From the NCBI GenBank assembly GCA_002359215.1, contig DEMN01000012.1:186001-250000 (forward strand): a stretch of DNA of 64,000 bases, written 5' to 3'. A program made the position numbers and the translations under genes. Below, piece by piece: positions 25,469 through 33,602 of the stretch. The notes under the pieces are model-generated. The model was not told the DNA's origin. It did no database searches and worked only from the letters and a program-made list of their open reading frames with translations. Numbering within the stretch: the first letter of the stretch is position 1; the number at the start of each line of letters is the position of its first letter. Source of the stretch: Flavobacteriales bacterium UBA2669 (GTDB lineage Bacteria; Bacteroidota; Bacteroidia; Flavobacteriales_E; Vicingaceae).

Positions 25469-26031
25469 TTGAAGGTTTGGATAGTAATGTTACAGACCAT
25501 GAATATGATGGAATTATTGAATTAGATAATTCACTTCCGCCATGGTGGCTGTACATGTTCTATGGAACAATAATTTTTTCAATAATATACGTTATTATGT
25601 TTTTTGGAATGGGAAAATTTAAGCAGCAAGATGAGCTTAAAGCAGAATATGCTGTAGCTGCAGAAAAAATTGAAGCTTACCAAAAAGAACACGGTGCTGC
25701 TGTAGATGAAAATACCGTTGTATTAGTTACAGATGCTGATAAATTAGCAGATGGTAAAGCTATATATGAAAAAAACTGTGTTGCTTGTCATGCTGTAAAT
25801 GGTGGAGGTGGAGTAGGGCCAAATTTTACCGATGATTATTGGATACACGGAAACAGCATTAATGAAGTTTTTAAAGTGGTTAAATATGGTGTTCCGGAAA
25901 AAGGTATGATTCCTTGGGAAGCACAATTAAATCCGGAGCAAATGCAAAATGTTGCTAGCTATATTCTGAACGAATTTGCAGGTAAAAATGTAGAGGGAGG
26001 AAAAGAGCCTCAGGGCGAAAAAGTGAATTAA
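25438..26031 (+). CDS. ccoP: cbb3 oxidase cytochrome c subunit CcoP, single-haem form
   Basis: The membrane-anchored electron-entry cytochrome of the oxidase. An N-terminal tail (HEYDGIIELDNSLPPWWLYM) matches CcoP and is followed by one transmembrane helix (about 38-58). A coiled linker leads to one cytochrome c domain with haem motif CVACH near residue 115 and the probable axial Met in EKGMIPW near 160. The classical proteobacterial CcoP has two CxxCH motifs and about 300 residues; only one motif and 197 residues are present here. The stop overlaps the start of ccoG (TAATG at 26029-26033). Confidence 0.93.
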   Translation: MENKIEKSDIIEGLDSNVTDHEYDGIIELDNSLPPWWLYMFYGTIIFSIIYVIMFFGMGKFKQQDELKAEYAVAAEKIEAYQKEHGAAVDENTVVLVTDADKLADGKAIYEKNCVACHAVNGGGGVGPNFTDDYWIHGNSINEVFKVVKYGVPEKGMIPWEAQLNPEQMQNVASYILNEFAGKNVEGGKEPQGEKVN

Positions 26032-27470
26032 TGCCAATAAATTTAAGTAAAATGGAAGCAAATACATCAAACGATAATGCTTCATTCAGAAACAGAATTA
26101 CAACAGTTGATGATGAGGGGAAAAGAAAATGGCTTTTTCCAAAAAAGCCTAAAGGTAAGTTTACCAACTACAGAACTTATTTAAGTTACTTACTGTTAAT
26201 TATTTTGTTTGTTAATCCGTGGATAAAAATTGATGGAGAACCACTTTTAATGTTCAATATTATTGAACGTAAGTTCATATTATTTGGTCAGGTTTTTTGG
26301 CCGCAAGATTTCTTTCTCTTTGCATTGATAATGATAACCATGGTTATTTTTATCGTACTGTTTACTGCTGTTTATGGTAGGGTTTTTTGTGGTTGGATTT
26401 GTCCACAAACCATTTTTATGGAAATGGTTTTCAGAAAAATTGAGTATTGGATAGATGGCGATTACAAACAACAAATTCAACTAAAAAAACAAACTTGGAA
26501 CACTCAAAAAATAATTAAAAGAGTTTTTAAGTACGGCTTGTTTTATCTTATCTCAGTAATTATAGCCCATACGTTTTTGGCTTATATTATTGGTTCAGAT
26601 GAGTTGGTAAGAATTCAAACATCTCCTATTCAGGAACACCTTGTAGGCTTTATTTCTATACTAGTTTTTAGCTGGGTGTTTTTCTTTGTGTTTGCTTGGT
26701 TTAGAGAGCAAGTTTGTTTAATTGTTTGTCCTTACGGTAGATTGCAAGGTGTTATGCTAGATAGAAACTCTTTGGTAGTAGCTTACGATTATATTCGTGG
26801 CGAAAAAAGAGCTAAATTCAAGAAGAACGAAGACAGAAAATCAGAAAACAAAGGAGATTGTATAGATTGTCATCAATGTGTAGATGTTTGTCCCACAGGA
26901 ATTGATATTAGAAACGGTACACAGTTAGAATGTATTAACTGTACAGCATGTATAGATGCTTGCGATTACATGATGGAAAATGTTGGTCTTGAAAAAGGCT
27001 TAATTAGAATAGATTCCGAAAATGCGATAGCAGAAAATAAAAGACAATTTTTTACTACAAGAGCAAAGGCATATACGGCAGTTTTAATTGTTCTTATTGG
27101 ATTTGTAATTTATCTATTCACACTAAGAGGAAACATGGAAGCCAGTATTTTAAGAACTCCTGGAATGTTGTATCAAGAACAAGAAAATGGCTTTATTAGT
27201 AATTTATATAATGTTAAAGTGGTAAATAAATCCAATAAAGATTTAAAACTTACCTTTGAACTTGAAAACATGGATGGCGAGGTAAAAATGGTTGGAATGG
27301 ACACGTTAAGACTTGAAAAAGGAAAAAGCAATCAACAAGCATTTTTTGTGAATATTTCAAAAGAGAATTTGAAAGAAAAATCTACCCCTATTAAAATAGG
27401 TATTTACAACAATGGCGAGCTTATCCATGAAAATGAAACCTCCTTTTTAGGACCTAACACTACTAAATAA
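26031..27470 (+). CDS. ccoG: cbb3 oxidase accessory ferredoxin-like protein CcoG
   Basis: A polytopic membrane iron-sulfur protein (FixG/RdxA family) thought to reduce copper for oxidase assembly. It has about five membrane helices. The conserved CGWICPQTIFMEMVFRKIEY lies near residue 123. A two-[4Fe-4S] ferredoxin domain carries CIDCHQCVDVCPTGIDIRNG followed by CINCTACIDAC (about 280-320). A C-terminal Ig-like periplasmic domain spans about 370-479. The ATG at 26031 overlaps the ccoP stop; an internal ATG at 26052 is possible. Its stop in turn overlaps ccoH by one base. Confidence 0.95.
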   Translation: MPINLSKMEANTSNDNASFRNRITTVDDEGKRKWLFPKKPKGKFTNYRTYLSYLLLIILFVNPWIKIDGEPLLMFNIIERKFILFGQVFWPQDFFLFALIMITMVIFIVLFTAVYGRVFCGWICPQTIFMEMVFRKIEYWIDGDYKQQIQLKKQTWNTQKIIKRVFKYGLFYLISVIIAHTFLAYIIGSDELVRIQTSPIQEHLVGFISILVFSWVFFFVFAWFREQVCLIVCPYGRLQGVMLDRNSLVVAYDYIRGEKRAKFKKNEDRKSENKGDCIDCHQCVDVCPTGIDIRNGTQLECINCTACIDACDYMMENVGLEKGLIRIDSENAIAENKRQFFTTRAKAYTAVLIVLIGFVIYLFTLRGNMEASILRTPGMLYQEQENGFISNLYNVKVVNKSNKDLKLTFELENMDGEVKMVGMDTLRLEKGKSNQQAFFVNISKENLKEKSTPIKIGIYNNGELIHENETSFLGPNTTK

Positions 27471-27907
27471 TGAAATTCAATTGGGGAACAGGTATAACAA
27501 TTTTTATAGTACTATTTGTAGTATCTATGAGTGCCATGGTTTTTAAAGCAAGTCAACAAAATGTAGATTTAGTTACAGAAGATTATTACGAAAAAGAATT
27601 AGCTTTTCAAGGATTGAAAGATAAAGAAGCGTTGGTGTTAAGTCACTTTAAAGAACAAATTAGCTACAAAATTGAAAATGATAAATTGCAATTGATTTTT
27701 CCAAGCGAAGTAGAAGGAGAGGTAAAAGGCAATATTAATTTCTTTAAACCTTCAGATGCAAGTTTAGATCAATCAGTTGATTTTACATCAGAAAGTAAGA
27801 CATTAGTTTATCCTTTAGACTTGTTTTCAACAGGCATGTATAAGCTCAGAATAGAATGGCAAAATGCAGGTAATACGTATTACAGTGAGCTTACAGTAGA
27901 ATTGTAA
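27470..27907 (+). CDS. ccoH: FixH-family protein (CcoH)
   Basis: A 145-residue single-pass membrane protein involved in late cbb3 oxidase assembly. It has an N-terminal helix (NWGTGITIFIVLFVVSMSAM), the family's VTEDYYEKELAFQ segment (residues 36-48) and a beta-rich periplasmic domain (MYKLRIEWQNAGNTYYSELT). Its length and place after ccoG are standard. The start overlaps the ccoG stop by one base. Confidence 0.92.
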   Translation: MKFNWGTGITIFIVLFVVSMSAMVFKASQQNVDLVTEDYYEKELAFQGLKDKEALVLSHFKEQISYKIENDKLQLIFPSEVEGEVKGNINFFKPSDASLDQSVDFTSESKTLVYPLDLFSTGMYKLRIEWQNAGNTYYSELTVEL

Positions 27908-27921
27908 AAAAAACTCCATTA

Positions 27922-28623
27922 ATGGAAATTTTAATCGTTGGTTTTGTTTTAGGATTTTTGGGTAGTTTGCACTGTATTGGCATGTGCGGACCAATAGCTT
28001 TTGCATTGCCCTTAAAAAACAGCAGTGTAGGGTATAGAATTGTAGGGGCTTTGACTTATAATTTTGGAAGAATAGTAACTTATAGTCTGTTAGGTTTTGT
28101 GTTTGGCTTTTTTGGTCAGGGCATCAAAACCGCATCTTCACAACAATTTTTATCTATTTTAATAGGTAGTATTTTAATTTTAGGAGTATTAATTCCTTCC
28201 AAGTGGTTGAATAATTTATCACCCACGAGTTTTGTCTATCAACAAATAGCCTTTGTGAAGCAAAAATTAGGAGCCTTATTAAAATCTTCATCACTTCACA
28301 ACTTGTGGTTTATTGGCTTTTTAAACGGTTTTTTACCTTGCGGATTAGTTTATACCGCGATAGGTTCAGCCATTGCCCTAGGCGATGTTTATAAAAGCGT
28401 TTGGTTTATGGCTGCTTTTGGTTTAGGAACACTTCTCTTAATGTTTTTAGCTACGCAGTTGGTAAGTGTGATAAGTGTTGCTATCAGAAATAAAATCAGA
28501 AAATTCTTTCCAATTTTAATTATCATTATAGGGGTGCTGTTTATCTTCAGAGGATTGAATTTAAACATTCCCTATATCAGTCCAAAAATTAATATAGAAC
28601 GTCCTTTTGTACAGGATTGTTAG
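27922..28623 (+). CDS. SafE/UreH-like membrane protein of the cbb3 locus
   Basis: A 233-residue protein with about six membrane helices, of the sulfite exporter TauE/SafE family in its UreH-like subgroup. The hallmark LHCIGMCGPIAFAL is at about residues 17-30, with a second half-motif GFLNGFLPCGLVYTAIG near 130. Members next to ccoGH are thought to take part in copper or metal handling for oxidase assembly; the substrate here is inferred from context. It is the last gene of the operon, 14 bases after ccoH, and faces convergent folP. Confidence 0.88.
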   Translation: MEILIVGFVLGFLGSLHCIGMCGPIAFALPLKNSSVGYRIVGALTYNFGRIVTYSLLGFVFGFFGQGIKTASSQQFLSILIGSILILGVLIPSKWLNNLSPTSFVYQQIAFVKQKLGALLKSSSLHNLWFIGFLNGFLPCGLVYTAIGSAIALGDVYKSVWFMAAFGLGTLLLMFLATQLVSVISVAIRNKIRKFFPILIIIIGVLFIFRGLNLNIPYISPKINIERPFVQDC

Positions 28624-28663
28624 TCACTTTCTTTTGTTTCAAGCATTTGCGTAGAACATTTTT

Positions 28664-29536
28664 TTAATTACTCTTCTTCATTTGCTCCGTAATCAAAACA
28701 GCTTCTTTAGCAGCTTTTACATCATGCACCCTAAGGATGTTTGCTCCTTTCATTAAAGCAATGGTGTTTAGTACAGTAGTTCCATTCAGTGCTTCTTTAG
28801 GAGTAGTTTTAATAACCTTGTTTATCATAGATTTTCGGGAAACACCAACTAAAATCGGTAATTCAAAAATATTAAAATCAGCTAAGTGGTGCATTAGCTC
28901 GTAATTGTGTTCTACCGTTTTGCCAAAACCAAATCCGGGGTCTATAATAATATCATTTACTCCTTTTTTGGTAAGGATATCTACTTTTTCAGACAAGAAA
29001 GACATTACTTCTTGCGTAACATTTGTGTAAGAGGGTGCTTTTTGCATATTTTCAGGAGTGCCTTGCATGTGCATTAAAATGTAAGGAACATTTAAACTGG
29101 CAACACAATCGAAAAGCTGCTTGTCCATGCTTCCCGCAGAAATGTCGTTAATAATACTTGCTCCGTTTTCAATAGCTTTTTCAGCAATTTTACTTCTAAA
29201 GGTATCAATAGAAATAATGCACTCAGGAAATTCCTGATGAATTAATTTAATGATAGGTAACACCCTGTCCAATTCATCTTCTTCACTAACAAAAGCGGCT
29301 CCCGGTTTGGTAGAATATCCACCAACATCAATAATGGCAGCACCTTCATCTAAGTGTTTTTTTACTTGTGTAACAATTTCTTCCTCCGATAGATAGCTGC
29401 CACCATCAAAAAATGAGTCAGGAGTTACATTTAATATGCCCATTATGCATGGTTCGTCTAAATTTAATAAATTACCTTTGCAATTTATAAGTGTATTTTT
29501 TAAAAATAATGTATCTTTCCGTTTTTCTTTTTCCAT
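28664..29536 (-). CDS. folP: Dihydropteroate synthase
   Basis: This enzyme condenses 4-aminobenzoate with dihydropterin pyrophosphate in folate synthesis and is the sulfonamide target. The TIM-barrel signatures are present: MGILNVTPDSFFDGG (residues 34-48), AAIIDVGGYSTKPGA (72-86), SIDTFRS, ISAGSMD, DPGFGFGKT near 200, and the closing RVHDV. The length of 290 residues is normal. It lies only 23 bases from the divergent DUF1599 gene, so each promoter must overlap the other gene's leader or coding start. Confidence 0.96.
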   Translation of the reverse strand: MEKEKRKDTLFLKNTLINCKGNLLNLDEPCIMGILNVTPDSFFDGGSYLSEEEIVTQVKKHLDEGAAIIDVGGYSTKPGAAFVSEEDELDRVLPIIKLIHQEFPECIISIDTFRSKIAEKAIENGASIINDISAGSMDKQLFDCVASLNVPYILMHMQGTPENMQKAPSYTNVTQEVMSFLSEKVDILTKKGVNDIIIDPGFGFGKTVEHNYELMHHLADFNIFELPILVGVSRKSMINKVIKTTPKEALNGTTVLNTIALMKGANILRVHDVKAAKEAVLITEQMKKSN

Positions 29537-29559
29537 GGATATAATGTGTAAAAATTAAT

Positions 29560-30105
29560 ATGAATAAAACCGACAAACAATACGATGCTATAATAAAAAT
29601 TTGCTCTGACATATTTACGAAAAAAATGAAAGATTATGGCAGTGCTTGGCGAATTTTACGAACAAGTTCATTAACCGATCAAATTTTTATTAAAGCAAAA
29701 AGAATTAGAACGCTTGAAGAAGTTGGTGAAAGCAAAATTAAGGAAGATGTAAAATCTGAATACATCGGAATAGTAAATTATTGCATTATGGCATTAGTTC
29801 AACTAGAATTAGGCTACAATGAAAACACCGAATTACCCGAAGAAGAAGCAGTAAAATTGTATTCAAAGTATTTTTTGGAAGCAAAAGAATTGATGCAAAA
29901 CAAAAATCACGATTATGGTGAGGCTTGGAGAGATATGAGAATTAGTTCGCTTACAGATTTAATTTTGATGAAACTACTAAGAACAAAACAAATAGAAGAT
30001 AATAAAGGCAAAACATTAATTTCAGAAGGAATAGATGCTAACTATTTCGATATGATAAATTATGCTGTTTTTGCCTTAATTAAACTGGAATTTAAGAACA
30101 AATAA
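29560..30105 (+). CDS. DUF1599 protein with two tandem domain copies
   Basis: A cytosolic helical protein of 181 residues built of two homologous halves. The first has MKDYGSAWRILRTSSLTDQI and the second HDYGEAWRDMRISSLTDLI, each followed by a matching helix pair (EYIGIVNYCIMALVQLELG and NYFDMINYAVFALIKLEF). This matches DUF1599, which I recall as Nmad1 (nucleotide modification-associated domain 1); that link is from memory. Its role in Bacteroidetes chromosomes beside folP is unknown. It precedes the BT_3928-family gene by 13 bases and is likely co-transcribed with it. Confidence 0.85.
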   Translation: MNKTDKQYDAIIKICSDIFTKKMKDYGSAWRILRTSSLTDQIFIKAKRIRTLEEVGESKIKEDVKSEYIGIVNYCIMALVQLELGYNENTELPEEEAVKLYSKYFLEAKELMQNKNHDYGEAWRDMRISSLTDLILMKLLRTKQIEDNKGKTLISEGIDANYFDMINYAVFALIKLEFKNK

Positions 30106-30118
30106 AAATTTTGATCAG

Positions 30119-31597
30119 ATGAAAATATTGGTAACCATGTCAAGAATTTTAGTTGGAGCTTTATTTATTGTTTCCGGATTAATAAAAGCTAATGATACCT
30201 TAGGATTTAGCTATAAACTAGAAGAATATTTTGAAAACGGAGCATTAGCTTACAGAATTAGAGATTGGTTCGGTTGGGATACTTTTTCATTAGAATTTTT
30301 AATGGAATATGCTTTGGGAATAGCTATTATTATGTGTGCTGCCGAAGTAATTCTTGGTTTTATGTTGCTTTTTGCTACTAAAATTAAGTTGACACTTTAT
30401 TCTTTATTGGCACTAACCATCATGTTTTTCTTCTTAACCTTACATACTGCTACTTGCGATACTTCTGCAACCTATACTAATTTAACTGAAGTACAAGTAA
30501 ACTCTCCAGAACATGCTAGGATGATAGAAAGAGCTAAAGCAGATAGTAAGATTGTTGTAGTAGAAGAGACCAGTGAAATTGTGGTTTATAAAGAAGAAAT
30601 GCCTGTTCAATGTGTTACCGATTGCGGTTGTTTTGGAGATGCTATGAAAGGCTCTTTAGGTAGAAGTTTAACACCTTGGGAATCATTTTTTAAAGACTTC
30701 GCATTAATAATTCTCCTTATTCCAATATTCTTTTATAGAAATAAAATTAAGCTGAATACCACGCAAGATGATATTATTCTTTTATCTGGAGGAATGGTGG
30801 GAGTAATTTTACTTTCATGGGTATTTGGGTGGTACTTTCCTGTTTTATTTACCTTAATTGGTTTTGGAGCATATTATGCTATTAAAAAGTTCTTCAAAAA
30901 AGAATTAAACCAATGGATAATTATTGCATCGGTTACACTTATTACCCTAATTTTTATTAACTATACTTACAATCATCTTCCTGTAAAAGATTACAGGCCT
31001 TATGCAATAGGAAAAAGTATTCCTGAGCAAATGAAATTACCTGAAGGAGCCAAACCAGATGTTTTTGAAAATATTTTTTATTATAAAAATAAAACTACTG
31101 GAAAGGTAGAGGAATTTACAGAAGCCAACTATCCTTGGGATGATGAAAACTATGAGTTTTCTGATAGGACCACCAAACTTATTTCTATTGGAGATAAAGC
31201 AGCCATTACAGATTTTACAATAATCGGAGCAGATGAATACGATTATACTCAGGATTATTTGAATGATCCGGGATATTTATTTATGATGGTAGCTTATGAT
31301 ATTAAAAGAACGGATGAGCGAGCAATCAAAAAAATTAATACATTTGCCGACCAGTGTTTTAAAAATGGACATTATTTTATAGGATTAACAGCTTCATCAA
31401 ATGACAATGTGGAGATTTTTAAAGGTAAACATCAAGTAAATTATGATTTTTATTCTTGCGATGCCATTACACTGAAAACAATTGTTAGAGCAAATCCGGG
31501 AATAGTGTTGTTAAAACAAGGGAAAGTATTGGCAAAATGGCATGCCAATGATTTGCCAAATTATGAAGACGTTGAAAATCAAATATTAAAAAAATAA
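30119..31597 (+). CDS. BT_3928 family (DoxX-like) membrane protein with thioredoxin-like tail
   Basis: A 492-residue inner-membrane protein. The N-terminal DoxX/MauE-like bundle (LVGALFIVSGLIKANDTLGF, then three more helices) is interrupted by a loop with CDTSATY and CVTDCGCFGDAMKG. Further helices lie near 195-285. The last 190 residues form a soluble domain resembling a thioredoxin fold (GYLFMMVAYDIKRTDERA, NPGIVLLKQGKVLAKWHAND) but lack a CxxC motif. The family is widespread in Bacteroidetes and of unknown function; the cysteine loop suggests a redox role. It lies 6 bases before the permease gene. Confidence 0.85.
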   Translation: MKILVTMSRILVGALFIVSGLIKANDTLGFSYKLEEYFENGALAYRIRDWFGWDTFSLEFLMEYALGIAIIMCAAEVILGFMLLFATKIKLTLYSLLALTIMFFFLTLHTATCDTSATYTNLTEVQVNSPEHARMIERAKADSKIVVVEETSEIVVYKEEMPVQCVTDCGCFGDAMKGSLGRSLTPWESFFKDFALIILLIPIFFYRNKIKLNTTQDDIILLSGGMVGVILLSWVFGWYFPVLFTLIGFGAYYAIKKFFKKELNQWIIIASVTLITLIFINYTYNHLPVKDYRPYAIGKSIPEQMKLPEGAKPDVFENIFYYKNKTTGKVEEFTEANYPWDDENYEFSDRTTKLISIGDKAAITDFTIIGADEYDYTQDYLNDPGYLFMMVAYDIKRTDERAIKKINTFADQCFKNGHYFIGLTASSNDNVEIFKGKHQVNYDFYSCDAITLKTIVRANPGIVLLKQGKVLAKWHANDLPNYEDVENQILKK

Positions 31598-31603
31598 CGG
31601 ATA

Positions 31604-32689
31604 GTGTCACAGTTTATCACTAAAAGAATATTGTACGGACTATTAGTATTAGCGGGAGTTATTACAATAGTGTTTTTACTTTTTAACGTATTGCCGGGAG
31701 ATCCTGCTCGTATGCTTATGGGACAAAGAGCAGACGAAGAATCGCTAAGAGTTATCCAAAAAGATTTAGGATTAGATCAAACACTTTCAACACAGTTTGT
31801 GATGTACTTGAATGATTTGTCGCCTATTTCTGTTCACAGTACAGAAGAAGAACATTATTTGTATTTAGATGAAAATAAATATTCCTATTCTACTCTTTTT
31901 TCTTTTGGAGATAACAATGTTTTAGTAGTCAAAACTCCCTATCTGAGAAGGTCTTATCAAACTAAACGGCAAGTTTCAGAAATATTACTTGATTATCTTC
32001 CAGAGACTGCTGTGTTAGCAACTGCTGCTATATTGTTTGCTTCTTTTTTTGGGGTTTTATTTGGGATTATAACTTCTTTAATGAAGGACACTTGGGTAGA
32101 TAAATCCTTGTTATTTTTATCCGTATTAGGGATGTCTATTCCATCTTTTTATTCAGCTATTATTATTTCTTGGTTAATAGGTTTTGCCTTGCCACAAGCT
32201 ACAGGAATAAATTTGTTTAATATGACAGGTAGTTTATTTGAGTACGATGATTTAGGTAATGGAGAGATTTTGAAATTAAGTAATTTGGTCTTGCCTGCTT
32301 TTACATTAGGTATTCGACCAATTTCAGCTATTTTGCAACTTACCAGAAGTTCTATGTTAGATGTGATGTCTCAAGACTACATAAGAACAGCAAGAGCTAA
32401 AGGGTTGTCTAAAATGGTAGTAGTAATAAAACATGCACTTAAAAACGCGTTAAATCCAGTTGTTACAGCTGTTTCAGGAATGTTTGCCAGCCTATTAGCG
32501 GGAGCACTTTTTGTGGAAATGATATTTGCTTGGAAAGGGTTAGGTTGGGTATTATATGATGCACTTACAAAATACGATTTGCCTATAGTTATGGGAGGAG
32601 TTTTGCTTACGTCAACCATATTTGTAATCGTAAATATTGTGGTAGATATTATTTATGGAATACTTGATCCAAGGGTTAGAGTAAGCTAA
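31604..32689 (+). CDS. Orphan ABC transporter permease (DppB/OppB type)
   Basis: A peptide/nickel-type inner-membrane permease of 361 residues. The family opening FLLFNVLPGDPARMLMGQRA (about 25-44) is intact, as is the coupling-helix segment SMLDVMSQDYIRTARAKGLS with the later HALKNALNPVV. About six membrane helices are present. Residues about 75-125 (SVHSTEEEHYLYLDENKYS and following) form an extra periplasmic insertion not found in E. coli DppB. The start is GTG at 31604, 7 bases after the previous stop; no ATG fits. No second permease, ATPase or binding protein lies nearby. Confidence 0.92.
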   Translation: MSQFITKRILYGLLVLAGVITIVFLLFNVLPGDPARMLMGQRADEESLRVIQKDLGLDQTLSTQFVMYLNDLSPISVHSTEEEHYLYLDENKYSYSTLFSFGDNNVLVVKTPYLRRSYQTKRQVSEILLDYLPETAVLATAAILFASFFGVLFGIITSLMKDTWVDKSLLFLSVLGMSIPSFYSAIIISWLIGFALPQATGINLFNMTGSLFEYDDLGNGEILKLSNLVLPAFTLGIRPISAILQLTRSSMLDVMSQDYIRTARAKGLSKMVVVIKHALKNALNPVVTAVSGMFASLLAGALFVEMIFAWKGLGWVLYDALTKYDLPIVMGGVLLTSTIFVIVNIVVDIIYGILDPRVRVS

Positions 32690-32722
32690 ATAAGCCATTA
32701 TTTTACCAATATAATTGAAGAC

Positions 32723-33475
32723 ATGCGTAAAAAAATAGTTGCCGGAAATTGGAAAATGAATTTGCAATTAAATGAAGCTAAACAATTGCTACAAGAGATT
32801 AAAGTATTAGAAAAGAATGTTTCCGATGTTAAATTAATCATCAATCCACCTGCTTTATATATTTCATTGTTTAGAGAGTTATTAGAAAATTCAGTAATTG
32901 CTTTAGGAGCTCAAAATTGTTCAGAACATGTATCAGGTGCTTATACGGGAGAGATAGCAGCACAAATGATTAAATCTTGTGGTGCAACCTATGTTATTGT
33001 TGGTCATTCTGAAAGAAGAACTTATTATCATGAAACCAATGCAATTATCGCAGAAAAAATAAATAGAGCACTAGCTTCTGATTTATCTCCTATTTTTTGT
33101 TGTGGAGAATTGCTTTCAGAAAGAGAGGAAAACAATCATTTTAATGTGGTTGAGCAACAACTAAAAGAAGGACTTTTTCATTTAAATGAAAATGAAATTA
33201 AAAATGTAGTAATAGCTTATGAGCCTGTTTGGGCAATAGGTACAGGTGTTACTGCTACAGCAGAACAAGCTCAAGAAATGCACGCATTTATTCGTAAGGT
33301 ATTAAAAGAATTTTATAATGAAGCAGTGGCTCAAAACTGTTCTATTCTTTACGGAGGAAGTTGTAATGCATCCAACGCAAAAGAACTTTTTGCCAATCCC
33401 GATATTGATGGAGGTTTAATTGGTGGTGCATCACTTAAAGCAGCTGATTTCCTAGTAATTGCACAATCTTTCTAA
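32723..33475 (+). CDS. tpiA: Triosephosphate isomerase
   Basis: A glycolytic enzyme interconverting dihydroxyacetone phosphate and glyceraldehyde 3-phosphate. All catalytic elements are visible: the Lys in GNWKMN (residues 8-13), the His in VGHSERR near 93-99, the Glu in YEPVWAIGTG near 166, the mobile loop and the phosphate-binding GGSCNASN near 212. The length of 250 residues is standard. It follows the permease gene by 33 bases, so it may be read through from it. Confidence 0.97.
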   Translation: MRKKIVAGNWKMNLQLNEAKQLLQEIKVLEKNVSDVKLIINPPALYISLFRELLENSVIALGAQNCSEHVSGAYTGEIAAQMIKSCGATYVIVGHSERRTYYHETNAIIAEKINRALASDLSPIFCCGELLSEREENNHFNVVEQQLKEGLFHLNENEIKNVVIAYEPVWAIGTGVTATAEQAQEMHAFIRKVLKEFYNEAVAQNCSILYGGSCNASNAKELFANPDIDGGLIGGASLKAADFLVIAQSF

Positions 33476-33602
33476 ATTAGTTATTCAACTTTCACAGTTT
33501 TTGCATCTAAATATCGTTAATAAGATGTAAATGAATGTTTAACACTTTATTAAACTTATTTTCGTTTTTAATATGGAATTACGATATTTGTAAGTTATCT
33601 TT

